Assembly (NCBI RefSeq): GCF_030272615.1
Contig: NC_081410.1
Location: 575,138,263 to 575,202,262 of the forward strand
Length of the DNA stretch: 64,000 nucleotides
Origin: Cryptomeria japonica
Taxonomy: Eukaryota; Streptophyta; Pinopsida; Cupressales; Cupressaceae
Direction: 5' to 3'
The notes below the pieces were generated by a model, which saw only the letters and a list, made by a program, of their open reading frames with translations, was not told the origin of the DNA and searched no databases. Positions 22,815-34,446 of the stretch are shown here, in pieces. How positions within the stretch are numbered: the first letter of the stretch is position 1; every line of letters begins with the position of its first letter. The translations under genes and the position numbers were made by a program.

Positions 22815-24364
22815 GTTAGTAGTACGGATGTACGAATTCCATCATTGATCATGCACAAAGTTCTTCCATTCATCTAAACAACATGAAAATTAAATGAGAA
22901 ATGGAGACCATGCAAATTGTTGAATCAGCATATGAATTTCACCATATCTTCAATGAAGTTTACATGCTTCTTACAACAAAGTCTTGGCAACAATCTTTGC
23001 CTTCTCTTCCTACTCTACTCGAACTGCTATCTGCTATTGAACTCTTAACTATTAATCTTTACAAATGAAGAAGTGGAGCCTTATATAGTGCTCTCATTAC
23101 AATGAAGGGCCAAGATCAAATCATCATCAATGGTCAAGATTGAAAGATACAAACCCTAATTAGGGTTTGTTATGCCCATTACAAAGCATTTAATGCTTGA
23201 CCAATGACAAAATTACAATAAATGGGACACATATCCTTCCTTGAATAATTGACCAATAGACGACAACTGTAGGTGCATCGGACCTTGCACCCACATGTGG
23301 TAGTTATCTTCTTTGATGGATGAGCTAGATACATTGAATTTGGACACCTTATCATGGAATGATATGATTGGAAAAGTGATGATTAGGCACCACCTCAGCT
23401 TGCTTGATCTTTGTAATTCATCACAAAAGTGTCCTTGTACTTCTTCGTGATCTTCTCACTCTTCATCTCCTTGTTTGAGAATTCCGCCTTAGTGCTGCAT
23501 TTGACATAGACCATGTGATGCTTATGCTTATCCTTCCTTCTTGCCTTGAAAGCATTGATCTTCATTGTATAATATTATCTTCTTCATGCGGTAGAAATCT
23601 TTCATTCCAAGCCTGAAGTCTTCTTGTGGTCCCCTTGATGTAGATGACTCCCACTCTTGCCTTATAGTCCGTGATGATGATCCCATCAGCTGCCTTGTAG
23701 AGACTTGAAGTGTTGCAATGTCTTCCTTGGGTCCTTGTCTTTGTGGTGAAATCTCGAAGTTGTATGAGAGCTGATACGCCTTCATCATAGAGCTGATCCT
23801 CATCACTTACTTTGCATGTTCATCCCCCTTGCATCAAACCTGGAAACTAACATAACTTGAATCAAAACATTCTGTAAAATACTTAATCAAGCTTTCCACT
23901 ACCTTCTCTAAATCTAGAAATGAATTTTCTGATCATGGAAACATCTGATTTTAAGTGTGATTTTGTGTCTCGGGCCTGATTTATGTTTGATAGGTTTCAA
24001 GTGTCAAAGGTAGTCGCCCAATCCCTAAGTAGCACATTTCCAGTTGCAAAGGAAGTAACTCAATCCTTAAGTCCCACATTTCTAGTGGCAAAGGAAGTCG
24101 CTCAATCCTTAAGTTGCACATTTCCAGTGGCAAAGGAAGTCTTCCAAAATGCTTATGTTGCTCTTTGGAGGGGTCGAAGGAAGTGATTGAAATGCTTAAG
24201 TACATTTCACCCCTCATTGGAAGTGATTGAAATCCTTCCCAACTCGATATCACTTAAGTCCCTTAGCAACACACTTGGCAAAATCGTGATCTCATTCAAA
24301 ACCAATGCAAATGCAAAAAGTGTGGGTCCCCATTTGCAATGGGGCAATGTGTGAAAACGTCACA
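22815..24364 (-). mobile_element. LTR of a gypsy-type element (minus orientation), with internal 42-bp array
   Basis: Read on the minus strand it starts at 24364 with tgtgacgttttcacac and cattgcccc, the same opening as the plus-strand LTR at 57516. It shows a TATA-like ctatataagg near 23085-23095 and ends near 22815. Four tandem 42-bp units beginning caaagg start at 24005, 24047, 24089 and 24131. No primer site or second LTR was found, so it is a solo or truncated LTR. The right end is clear; the left end is approximate. Confidence 0.6.
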
Positions 24365-25142
24365 ACACTTGGTATGCTTATATGTAAAGAACTCCACATG
24401 GATAAGCTTCAACTGTCATACATCGTTTACCCAATCTTTGTATGAATTGTGCTTTATGGCTATGTTCATTTATGCAATTGTTACTTATGATTACTAGATA
24501 AAGGAGTAAAAAGTGGCACTGTTACCTTTAAGAAGTCAGGTCAGATTTAAGAAATTAATGCCCTTAGATCCCAACAAATGTAGAAAGAGACCACAATGTG
24601 ATGTGATTAGAACTAAGAGATTAGACAATCTCTCAAACTAGAGGCACAAAGAAAATGAAGAACACTACATGAAAATTCCTCAATACAATTACATCATTAG
24701 AACCAAAGCAGAACCTATGGCTGAAGTCTGCAGAAGCCGTAGTTTGGAATAAGGACACAAGATTCTCCAACTAACTATGCACATTCAAGAGCATACAAAG
24801 AAAGAGTGGATCGAGATTGCCAGGAACTCCCTCTTCCTATAGAAAGATGCACTGATCTTGCTGATCAAATTTGCTTAGAGGAAAAAAACAAAATCTCCAG
24901 AGTCAATTGAGACCCCTCTGGACAAGGGAAGTTTTTGTGGTCAAACAAAATCCAAGGGCTTCTTCGTAGATGAAGAGCAGTAAGTATACAAAAGCAATCT
25001 CTAAGGCATCAAAGAATTGACGATTGAGGAACCTGAGCCTAAGACACCAAAATAATGGGTTGGAGTAGAAAGTAGAGAACTTGAGCATCATACTAGTAGT
25101 GTCTAGATTAACGAAGTCTCTACAAGGATTGAGGATTGAGAG

Positions 25143-25387
25143 ATGTCTAAAAGTCCTCAAGGAGCAAAGGAAGATCTCAACCAAAAGTTCCCCAGGAGGA
25201 GGTTTCAGATGCTGCAATCACACCAAGAAATGGTGACTAGTTCAAGTCCAGATGTTGAAAAGAAAAAGCTATTGAAGTTCAATGGAGATGGATTTGAAGA
25301 CCATATAAAGCATTGTAAAACATCCATTACCTTATGGACTACCAATGGGCAAATAGACCAAAGGTATTACTTGAGATGTTTATTGAA
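25143..25387 (+). pseudogene. Ty3-gypsy gag N-terminal fragment
   Basis: The frame contains KKKLLKFNGDGFEDHIKHCK and TSITLWTTNG. It parallels EAKTLEFIGDGSEDPIRHCK in the minus-strand gag at 46.3 kb, so it belongs to the same gypsy lineage. It is cut off at 25388, where an LTR start (tgtcccctac) begins in the middle of the expected D-x-Y-W-L-R-A-F segment. Confidence 0.65.
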
Positions 25388-27039
25388 TGTCCCCTACTAG
25401 GACGGCCGCCAGTTTACCAATAATTAACATATATTATTATACATTACTATGCTTCAATTCATATTTCTTAAATTATTACTATAACATTCATTACATTAAG
25501 TTCTATCTTAGCTTATTTCCCAATCCTAATGAGGGAAGGGGGTTTTACTCTCATAGGATTATGCTGGAGGTTGGGGCCCTTTAGAATGAATCCATAGTGC
25601 CTAAAATCCCCTTCCCACCCATTTGGTTTCAAGCACCGAGAAATTTGCGATAGGGCAAAGTCGAGTCAAATAAAAGTTCGAAAATGAGAGGTCGTTTTCA
25701 TATCGCGCCCTCTTTGAAGCGAACTGTAAGTCCCATGAAAATACTGAAGCCTCCCAAGCTAGATAAATTCCCCTGTATATGCCGAGAAAAGTCCTCACGC
25801 AAAGACCAAATAAGAGTCAGGCCTCTAATCGCCGAAAAACTCCTGAAGTGACCATTGTGTAGTACAAAAGTCGAGTCAAAGCCAAAAGAAAAATTTGAAA
25901 AGTGTAAGGCCATTTTCACTTCACTCCCTAAATCGCCGAATTTGCCCCTATTTTGCCGATAGAAGTATAAGAGCAAAATAATAAAGTTCAAACTTTATTA
26001 AAAGAAGTCAATTCGCCTTCACATGGCCGAAAATTTCCCTAAGGAGCTGATAAAATAAGGATAATGAAGGGGTAGTCGATAGATTCAAGTGCCTCAAGGT
26101 TTTTTTATAAAATCGCCCTTTTTGCACTTTGCTCGCTAAATCGCCTAATTTCCCCCTTTATTAAGTCATGTGCATCAAACATTAGCAAACTTTTTGGCAC
26201 TTTACCCTTTAAACGCCTTACTTTTTCCTTGGGTTGGCAAACAGTAGGTTTATAAAAATATAAGGAAACTTTTTGACATTTTTGTTCTAAAATTGTTAAA
26301 CTTTTCCCTCAAAAGCATCAATACACCAACTTAAGTTAAAAGCTTCATAAAGGGAACTTCTTGACATTTTTGCTCCAAATCGCCGAAGTTTTCCCTAAAA
26401 GGAAAACATTAAGTGAAATCATTAAAGGAACTTTTTGGGCACTTTTGTCCTAAATTGCCTAAATTTTCCCTTAAAAGTGGCGCGATCTCCAGCCAAGAGT
26501 GAAATGAAGTAAAGGAGGTTCGAATTGTTTTAAAAGTAAACATCTTTAATTAGCCAAAGCGAAGTCCAACGTTGCCTTGATAACATTTAATATTTGTTAA
26601 AATTATTTACATTTTTCAAGGTGGTTGATTCAAGTTGAACTCGCTTTTGTAGATCGATGCTGCTGGAAAGAGCCGAGGGAAAGCTTAAAGCTCAAATTGA
26701 AGAGCGTTGGGGCCAAAGGATGAAGATGCAGCACAGGATCAAAATGACGAAGCACAAGTGTTTACCTCACTGGGTAAACAGGAAGAATACAAAAACTGAA
26801 CAGCAATGCACAATGCAATTACAAAGGAAGTACCAGAATACGCTTTCCATTAATGTCAAAAGATGTTCATATTATAATCTGTCGTCCACATTACATCTCC
26901 TCCAACACCCGGAGGTGGTACAATATATGACAGCCGAAGGGGTGCGACACAACCGTCGCGACTCCAACTACCTACCCGTCGGCTAACTAACTATCAACAA
27001 TTAACATTACTAAACTATACATATTTTCCGATAACATCA
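25388..27039 (-). mobile_element. 3' LTR of a minus-strand LTR retrotransposon (~1.65 kb)
   Basis: On the minus strand the LTR runs from tgatgttatcgg (27039) to ggggaca (25388), with TG...CA ends. It is preceded by a purine tract of the form (t)ttttttgggggggg at 27040-27056, as expected for a polypurine tract before a 3' LTR. The body carries many aaatcgcc(g/t)aa and ttttccct words spaced irregularly. A GC-rich decayed ORF lies just upstream on the same strand. Confidence 0.6.
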
Positions 27040-27140
27040 TCCCCCCCCAAAAAAAGAAGTCGTCTCCGACGACTAACAACAAAATGGAGACAATGCATAT
27101 ATACACCCAAAACAAAGTCAAGGAGGGGGCTAAGGAAGCG

Positions 27141-28719
27141 TCCCTGAAGTCGAAGGCTAGGATGCCGGTGTCTGGGCCGCCAGGCGGGCGTGGAGGTCAT
27201 AAACCTGCTGAGTGCGTGCTGCCACATTCCGCTCCGCCACCAACACCTTCTCTAAAGCTGTCTTCACCATATGCGCAGCTTCCAGCAACTCCTTCTCCTT
27301 GGTATCCGCGGACTCTGTCATACCAACCAACTGAGTCTACAACAAACCCCGCTCTGCAGTAACAGCATCCAACTCCTGCTACACAAGGCTCCGCGCACTC
27401 TGCTCCTCCGACAGGCGGATGTCAACCGCAACCTTCTCTGCACGGGCTGCCTCAAGCTGTGCTAACAACTGCGTCCTCTCGGCTGCCCACAAAGCCTGCT
27501 GTCTGGCGAGATCTCTCTCTATCTCTACATGAGCAGCCTCCCGGACCGCGGACTCATGCTGCGTCTGCCGCAATGCATAGTAGGCATCCCTGTAAACCTG
27601 CGCAATCTGTCGGACGAGAGTCGTCACCCTACTCTCCACGACGGGCTGAGGCACACTCCAAGCCTCGAGCATCGCATCTGTCTGAATAGCTGGCCACCCC
27701 TGTGACTCAAAGCATGTAGCAAAAGCTGTCGAACAGCCTACCCGCATAAACTCGAGGACCTGTGCTAATTCCTCCACAACCTGCTGCAAAGCTCGCGTCT
27801 GAGCCGTGGCCACCACTCACCGACCCCTCGTCACCATGTCTGCTAAGTAAGCCTCAATGTCCTCCCCATCCTGCCCTGAAGGCTGGGACCCCGATATAGG
27901 TGCAGAAGGCTCAAGTGGGACCAAAACTGCTGCATCCTGCTGGCACAAAGGTGTCTCCTCTACCCCCGCCTGCTCCTGGATAGCAGGGACGACTTCTCCT
28001 ATCTCATGCCCTACTGCTGGAACCGGTGTCTCACCCGATGAATCCTCCAAGTCTACCACCTCCGTCAGAGGCTCTCGCCGAGGTGAGAACACAACAGCTC
28101 CCACTGGTGGCATCACCGTCATCTGAAATCGCCGGGTCAGCCAACTCCCCATAGCCACCACCGATGGATCCGTACTCAACACCTCCGGACATCTCTCCAC
28201 CTCTAAAGTGTGTCTATCCATGGGCTCCTCCAACAAGGAGGCAGACACCGTCACTACTGCCTCGGATCCCACAACGTCCAACTGCACCTGAGGCTCTGCA
28301 TCGACCACCTCCCTGTGCTCCTCCTCTGCCACTACTTGCTGCGGTGATCCACACGACTCCGCCATGCCTTCTGTACGTGCCTCTATGGCCGGAGGCGGTC
28401 CTGCGGGTGGCGCACTAGCCTACGGAGGTGGTACGATGGAAGGTGATGCCACCTGCTGCATGGGCCCAAGTGCAACGGGCGTGCGGCCCTCCCCAAAAGC
28501 TGGAATCGACGTGCCTCCCACTCCCGCGGATGACCTCACAACGAGCATGGTGATAATCAATTCGATCAGATGAAGGAAACAATCACAGCGTGCAGGATCA
28601 AAATGGTGATCACGGAGCATTGAAGAGAATGCCATAAAGTTAGGACCAAAGTGATGTTGTTGTGAGTCTCTGAAAGGCATCAGTAGAACACTCATAAACC
28701 ACACAGTTGGAAATTCCAA
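27141..28719 (-). pseudogene. GC-rich decayed ORF of an LTR element (coiled-coil protein, unknown function)
   Basis: A single minus-strand frame of about 520 codons runs from 28719 to about 27141. It is interrupted only by stops of the TAG/TGA type (near 28420, 27817, 27379 and beyond). Each is explainable by C-to-T change of CAG or CGA. The N-terminal part includes PFRDSQQHHFGPNFMAFSSM and RSSAGVGGTSIPAFGEG. The middle is acidic and Pro/Val-rich. The C-terminal half is a long Ala/Glu/Gln/Arg heptad region (VEELAQVLEFMR, ARQQALWAAERTQLLAQLEA) typical of coiled coils. No pol domain is seen. It sits just upstream of a polypurine tract and LTR, so it is probably an additional element ORF. Confidence 0.6.
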
Positions 28720-28729
28720 AAAAATTGTT

Positions 28730-29230
28730 TGTCAAACTGAGTTACTTCATTGTAAAATAGCTACTTGTGGGCCCCATCAAGGCATTCAAAACAAGGGGGT
28801 ACACTGGTCAATTATTCCTCAACTGCCTGATTGACCAAATTGATGCCAAATAGTTGTAGGTAGCTGAGGAAGTGGTTGAGAATGTGGTTGGGAGTTATGA
28901 AATTAACTAAGCACGGGCTAAAGCTGCCAGGCTTCTAGAAGGCAAATTAGAGCCATTGGATGTAGTCAATCTTGGCCCTTGATCTGAAATGTAAAATCTA
29001 TAAAAGGTAGTGCATCTCTTTTGTAAAGGGTTAGAAAGTTAGATTCTAGAGTTTCTAAGTAGTTAGAATTTTTTGGAGTTAGATTTTAGAAGTTAGATGC
29101 AATTTGCAAATTAGGAGTAGAATAGGACTGCTGTAAGAAATTGTCGTAATGGCAATTGAAATCAATATATCAGCATTGAAGTATGGTGATTGTTATTTTG
29201 TCTTCTTCTGTTTGCATGGTTTCCCTTCAC
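28730..29230 (+). other. LTR-like fragment with TATA box
   Basis: A TATA-like ctataaaagg lies near 28998. It is followed by T-rich leader-like sequence and an A-rich segment with caatatatcagc near 29160, as in LTR promoters and terminators. Boundaries are not visible. Confidence 0.35.
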
Positions 29231-29599
29231 CTGGTTAATTAGAGTTCAGTGATTTTAATGGCGAAATGTGAGGGTATTTGATGAGGTTTCCAGTTCATAC
29301 CATTGGGGGCCTGCTGATTGTAGGTCACCGTGTATGGTTAATCTGAACCTTACTATTGTGCTTAGTTCAACTATAGGTATTCCTCTCAAGCTGCACCAGA
29401 ATTGGGTGCCTAGAAGAATGTTCATAGTATGAAAACCTTTAATTTCCTAGGAGATTGCACTGTTCTTGTTGAGTTGTGAGGGTGTCTTTGGCAAAACAAG
29501 GGTTAGTTTATGGAAATCTGTCTACCCGTAGCACCAGCCATTACTACCATCATACTTAGGATCCCTAAACCCTTCTCTTTTGTTATTTATTTGCCAGTC

Positions 29600-30700
29600 T
29601 GAGAATCACAACATCGTCGGATGCAGGGCAACTTTGTTAGGCCATAATTAGAAATAAAACCTTTAATTTATTGCTATGTCATTTTGTTATGTTTTGGAGT
29701 CGGCCATGTGGGTTCCCGTGTCAGTTACGACGGTTGGTATCTCGGCCAACTGCCAGATAGTATATATTTCCATGTAAGGGAACCCTGGCAATAATGTTGA
29801 TGTACTGAACATTTTGCGAATGCAATAAAAGAAAACATCTTCTGCCATATCGTTGTGACTGTTACTTGGTTAATGCTCTAAATATCATTGGGATTGCTGG
29901 TTGGATGTTCTGTGTGCATTTACTGTTTATTCCATGAACTTGAACAATTCACCTTAGGGAGTAAACAAACTTGTTGTAAACGTAAGCCCCTTTGTATTAC
30001 CAGCAAAACACATCACTGCTGAGTTATCCTAAGCCATCAAGGCCTGACATTTGGAACCTTGACGTTGTCCCCTTTGATCATCTAGAATAGCATTAGGGAT
30101 TTCCTTATTCAAAAGAGGATAGGATACTCAACATTCTATTTTGTGTTGACCGGAAAGAGTTGAAGTATGACTTTGGCGACATCAACATACCGCAATTGGT
30201 AGCTTTCAGATACGCAGTCATCATGTTGAGTCGGCCCATAACAACCATTTGTGCATAGTCGGTCATATGTGTATTGTCGTTATTTAATGTGCATATGTAA
30301 TGGTAATTCAATATATAAATGTGGAATAGGTATTATATGTATTTGATATATTGAGATTTGGGTGATTATTTTATGGGGGTCTTTAGGGAGCCTATTTGAT
30401 AATTGAGTTTTAAATTGGTTATTACTATTATTATTATATTCACTCCTAAAAGTGAGTTTATATTTGGTTAATGAGTTCATTTGTTGGGCTCTCAAAAACC
30501 CTCTTGTTGGCAAAATGGTGATGGGGAGATGAAATGATTTTGGAAGGGAGAATTTGTAGGTGTGGAATTGTTTGAATTGGTTTGCAGATGCTTTGCTGCT
30601 GCTCGATTCTTGTGAGCATTGGAGTGTAGAAAGAGCAATTTGAATTTGAGTGATTTCCTCATTTTGAGGTAGGTTCTTCCTCATTCCTCTTTATTTCTTT
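29600..30700. other. No gene; LTR-like debris
   Basis: The part 29690-29860 (cgacggttgg, ccaactgcc, tatatatttcc, gcaataaaag) looks like the end of a plant LTR. The rest is unclassified, and small open frames on the minus strand have no domain. Confidence 0.35.
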
Positions 30701-31814
30701 CATTAAATCCTCTTTGATTGTTTAGGATGCTTTAGGAATTGAGTTTTGATCATGTTGTGATGGTAATATGATTCCCTAAGTATTTGATTGATGTAATTTG
30801 GGGGTGTGTTTGGATCTGATGAGGAAATGAGTTCTTTTTGGGAAATTGATGCCTAAGTTCCTTTAAGATATTTGTTGGAATAATCTAATGGTGTTTTTGG
30901 GATGTTATGAGGATATTTTTAAATTGGTTTGTCTCGATTTAGCCTCCTATGGGTTGTAGTTGTCCAATTGGATGCCCTAGTTAGCTTTCAGACCCAATTC
31001 TCACCCAGAAAAGCAAAATTATGCAATTGAGGCCCAAATTTACACATTTGTAGGTTGAATTATGCATCTGCAGATTGAATTTCACATTTGCTTGAGGAAT
31101 TTCGCATTTGCTTGTAAAATTTTGCAATTGCTTCCAAAATTCTACAATTGACTGCTCTAATCAGTCCTTTGGGATTTTGGTCCTTATTGTGTATCCATTG
31201 GGTTGTCCCACCTATTTGCCTTGGTGTTTGGGTCCATTTGTCTTGTGGCATGATGATTGTGTTGTCAAGGCAAGCTTCCATGAGATGCCAAACTGAATTT
31301 TCATTCATACCTTTAAATTAAGTTCATTCCGAGATTAGGTTCTTGACTCGGAAACCTAGAGGTTGCTCCTTGAGTTATGACTTTGATATGCATTGTGTTT
31401 ATGACCTCTTGATATGTTATTATGCTGATGAGTATGTGTAGCTATGGTTGAGATGATGCACTTGACGATTGGAATGTTGATTTGCGTTGGAGTTGCGAGT
31501 GTTGATACTGTTGCTTGACCCGGGCCTTTCTAGGTGTGTTAATTTGCTAGCTCTTGATATGAGCAATTGATATGAATATGTGAATGCCTTATGGAAATCT
31601 TTGAAATGAACATATTGTATCTTCCTATATGATTGTATTTCATTATGGGATCAAGTGGATCCATTCTCTTGGTAGCATGACCAATTGAGTATGCCTTGTA
31701 TACAGTTGAGAAGGCATTGTGTAAAAGAGATACTTGATGTTATTGAACATGTGGAAAGTGAATCATTGCATTGTTTTATTTGATACCTCATCCAATTGAA
31801 TGGGATGATCCTAG
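30700..31814. other. Unclassified repeat-like sequence
   Basis: T-rich sequence without a supported gene. Short imperfect repeats of attttgcaattgc and gaatttcacatttgc type occur at 31015-31150. The sequence resumes after the 31820-35599 element, which interrupts it. Confidence 0.45.
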
Positions 31815-31819
31815 GTCTA
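31815..31819 (+). repeat. Target-site duplication GTCTA (left)
   Basis: The five bases before the LTR are repeated exactly at 35600-35604 after the second LTR. Confidence 0.85.
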
Positions 31820-33023
31820 TGATGTAGGGGCATCAAGAGCCTCATAAGCATGCATTATATCACTTTTTTGTTTTTTAGTGTGTTTAGGTGTTTTGGGTCT
31901 AATAAGGTCATTTAAGACCATTTGGGATCATTTTGATCCATTTTGGAAGGTTTGAGACCAAGATGATGGAAATTGTAAAAGTTGCACAAAAATTGTCAAT
32001 GTTGCTCAAAAAGCTATCAAGCAACTTTGTCAAAAAGTGTCCGAATAGTGTTTTGTTAAAAAACTAATCAAAAAGTGGTTGAGAACAGTTGGAATTGATG
32101 GTAAATGTATAAATGTATCCTTCCAACTCAAATTTGGGGTTGGAGAAGTTTGAATGAAAGAGACATCATTTTTCACTACTTTTTCCTTGTAATTTATGTG
32201 AAATTTGACTGTAATTTGCATTGTACGGACTGGTATAGATTGATATTGGCCCAAAACCAATTGGAAAAGTTGGAAAATGTTGTTATGTTTCAAATTCTTT
32301 TTGTTTGATTGATTTTCATTATGTTTTGTGAAAGTTATGATCAAATTAGTGATTGCCATTTTCAGATTTTTACTGTTTTACAGCAAGAAACTTGCTTGGT
32401 ATGATTTTGTACAACCTGAAATGGTCAAGGGCAGGCATGGGGATGATGTATCTATGAAATACAAAAATTTTGGTTTTCATTTGGAGTCATTTCATTGATT
32501 TTTGCAAAAGTTAGAGCATTTTTGGTGAAAACGGTCCCAAACCCTGCCTAGGGTTTTAGAGCATTTTTGGTGAAAACAGTTCCAAACCCTGCATAGGGTT
32601 TCCAGCAAGAAAGAAAAATTCATATCATTTGATTGAACACTTAAAATTTGATATAACTTGGTGAAAACCTTCTTTGCATTTCTTCCTAGGTTTCCACCAA
32701 AGGAAATTGAATTTTTTTTTATCATGTGTGTGAGTTATGCAAGATTGTTTGTTTCATGTTGTGGGAAGACTATGAAAGAACCTAGGTGATTGAGGATTTG
32801 ATAAAATAATGCATTGTTTTGAATTGTCCAACAGAAGTAATGGTTTGTGGACCCTCAAATGACTTGGTAAAGGGCTTGGCAAGACATCATTGGCATAAGA
32901 TTGATCAAGATAAATGAATATGCATCTATTAGGCTTAAGAAGTAATGTGCCTAAAATGATGAACTAGGCTTGAATGTGTGGATCCATTGTGATAGGACTT
33001 GATTATTGTCTTCCTCTGCATCA
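31820..33023 (+). repeat. 5' LTR of the non-autonomous element
   Basis: This copy carries a tandem extra block relative to the 3' copy near 32500-32600, where the words gagcatttttggtgaaaac and aaaccctgc occur twice. That partly accounts for its extra 51 bp. Confidence 0.85.
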
Positions 33024-33027
33024 TTTT

Positions 33028-33040
33028 TGGTATCAGAGCC
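33028..33040 (+). promoter_or_regulatory. Primer-binding site, initiator-Met tRNA type
   Basis: tggtatcagagcc, four bases after the LTR end, complementary to the 3' end of initiator methionine tRNA as in most plant LTR elements. Confidence 0.8.
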
Positions 33041-33093
33041 TAAAAGGTCTGGGAAAAGAATTTTGAGAGCCCAAAGATCTCGGCAAGGGAAGT

Positions 33094-34235
33094 TTGTGTT
33101 TTGGAAGGATGGCTCTTACTAAGAAGAAAGATGGGCAAAGGGCATCAACATTGTTAGATACATTGTTCAAAGTGGCAAAGAGGCTACAAGAGGAAGAAAT
33201 GACAAAGAGGCTACAGAAGGAAGAAATGGCAATCGAGAAAGAAAGCAAGTTGGCCAAAGGTAAGATTATTCCGAATTACCTGCAAGTCAAAAGGTAAATG
33301 TTGTCAAGTTGTGATTTTAGATAACTGCATGGATAATATTGTTTCTGCATATATGATAGATAAATTGGGTTTGGAAAGAATACAACACCTCGCTCCCTAT
33401 TCAGTGACTTGGCTTCAAATAGGTACCCAGGTAACCGTAAGTGAGCAATGTAAAGTTGAGTTTCACATAGGCAATTATAAGGATGCAATAGTTTGTGATA
33501 TTATGCATTTGGATGTATGTCACCTCGTTTTTGGAAGGATGTGGCATTATAGCAAGACAACAAAGCATAACAACAAAAACAACACATATGAGTTGGAAAA
33601 AGATGGGGAGAAATATGCATTAACAACCTTAAAGGGTGAGTGCATAGGAATTGAAAGCATGTTATTAAGTGAGAAGACAGATATGCAGCCGTACGAAGCA
33701 AAGACAAGTGAGGTAATGGTTGAGGTACCCAATTTTGAAAACACCGTGTTGTTTGAAAAACCAGTTGAAAATGAAGTGGAAGAAATTTCTTTTGAATTTG
33801 CTCAAACTAATGAAAGTAATAGTGACATTGATGTTGAAGTGGGTGATGTTCAGGAAGAGGAAGTGACAGCACATGCTGTAGGACTCAAGGATAGTCCAAG
33901 GAGAGGAGATAGTTATGGAGGGAAAGGAGATAGCATGGTTCTCAAGAGAAGAACCGAGCGTTGAAAATGTTGATGTCAAGGAGAACAAAAGAATGGATGA
34001 GCAATTCAGAAATAAAAATGTATGGCTGAGTAAGGTTGAGGTGATGCCAAAGATTTTAGGGAGTAATGAAGAGAAAATAATGTATGGCAAACAACATGAG
34101 GTGGATGAAGAAGTGAAGTATGAAAACAAAGAAGATGATTTCTTTAATATGTTTGTTCCTTGTGCAGGTCAAGAAGACAAAGTGGATGGAAGAGGAAATA
34201 AATCTCCAATTGCCATAACGCTAAAACTAGAATGA
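33094..34235 (+). pseudogene. gag-like remnant and retropepsin of the non-autonomous element
   Basis: The frame from 33094 gives a Lys/Glu-rich segment (TLFKVAKRLQEEEMTKRLQK). The next frame, 33311-33964, contains a retropepsin-like fold: VVILDNCMDNIVSAYMIDKL at the catalytic position, VTVSEQCKVEFHIGNYKD, and CDIMHLDVCHLVFGRMWHY. This matches plant gypsy proteases, but the D-S/T-G catalytic triad is replaced (DNC), so it should be inactive. An acidic segment follows, and the frame shifts near 33964. No polymerase domains follow before the polypurine tract. Confidence 0.75.
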
Positions 34236-34446
34236 GGAGAGCAGCAGTAAACCATGGATATATAGCACCAAGTTGGCCTTGGCTCAAGAAGCATGTTGTT
34301 GGACCAAAAAGCACAAGTGAATCAGTTGTAATGAATGTAGTTGAGATCCAACAAAAAGAATGCAATGCAAGCCTACAAAGGAGTTGGAAGAGAAGAAAGA
34401 AGAATGCTATTTGAGATGGAAATCAAATTTCTTTTCGTGGGGAGTA

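Noticed and set aside
22815-24364. Complete LTR element between 19.4 and 24.4 kb split by the 500-bp duplication
   Set aside because: Similar words (tttagtagta.gga) occur near 20085 and 22810, but no convincing continuation or target duplication was found.
27857-28573. Plus-strand Pro/Ser-rich ORFs in the GC-rich block
   Set aside because: They are antisense to the long minus-strand frame, and their Pro/Ser/Thr-rich composition is that of a shadow frame in GC-rich DNA.
31820-33023. Two independent solo LTRs at 31.8 and 34.4 kb
   Set aside because: The outer flanks share an exact 5-bp duplication and the interior has a primer site and polypurine tract in the right places, so they are the two ends of one element.
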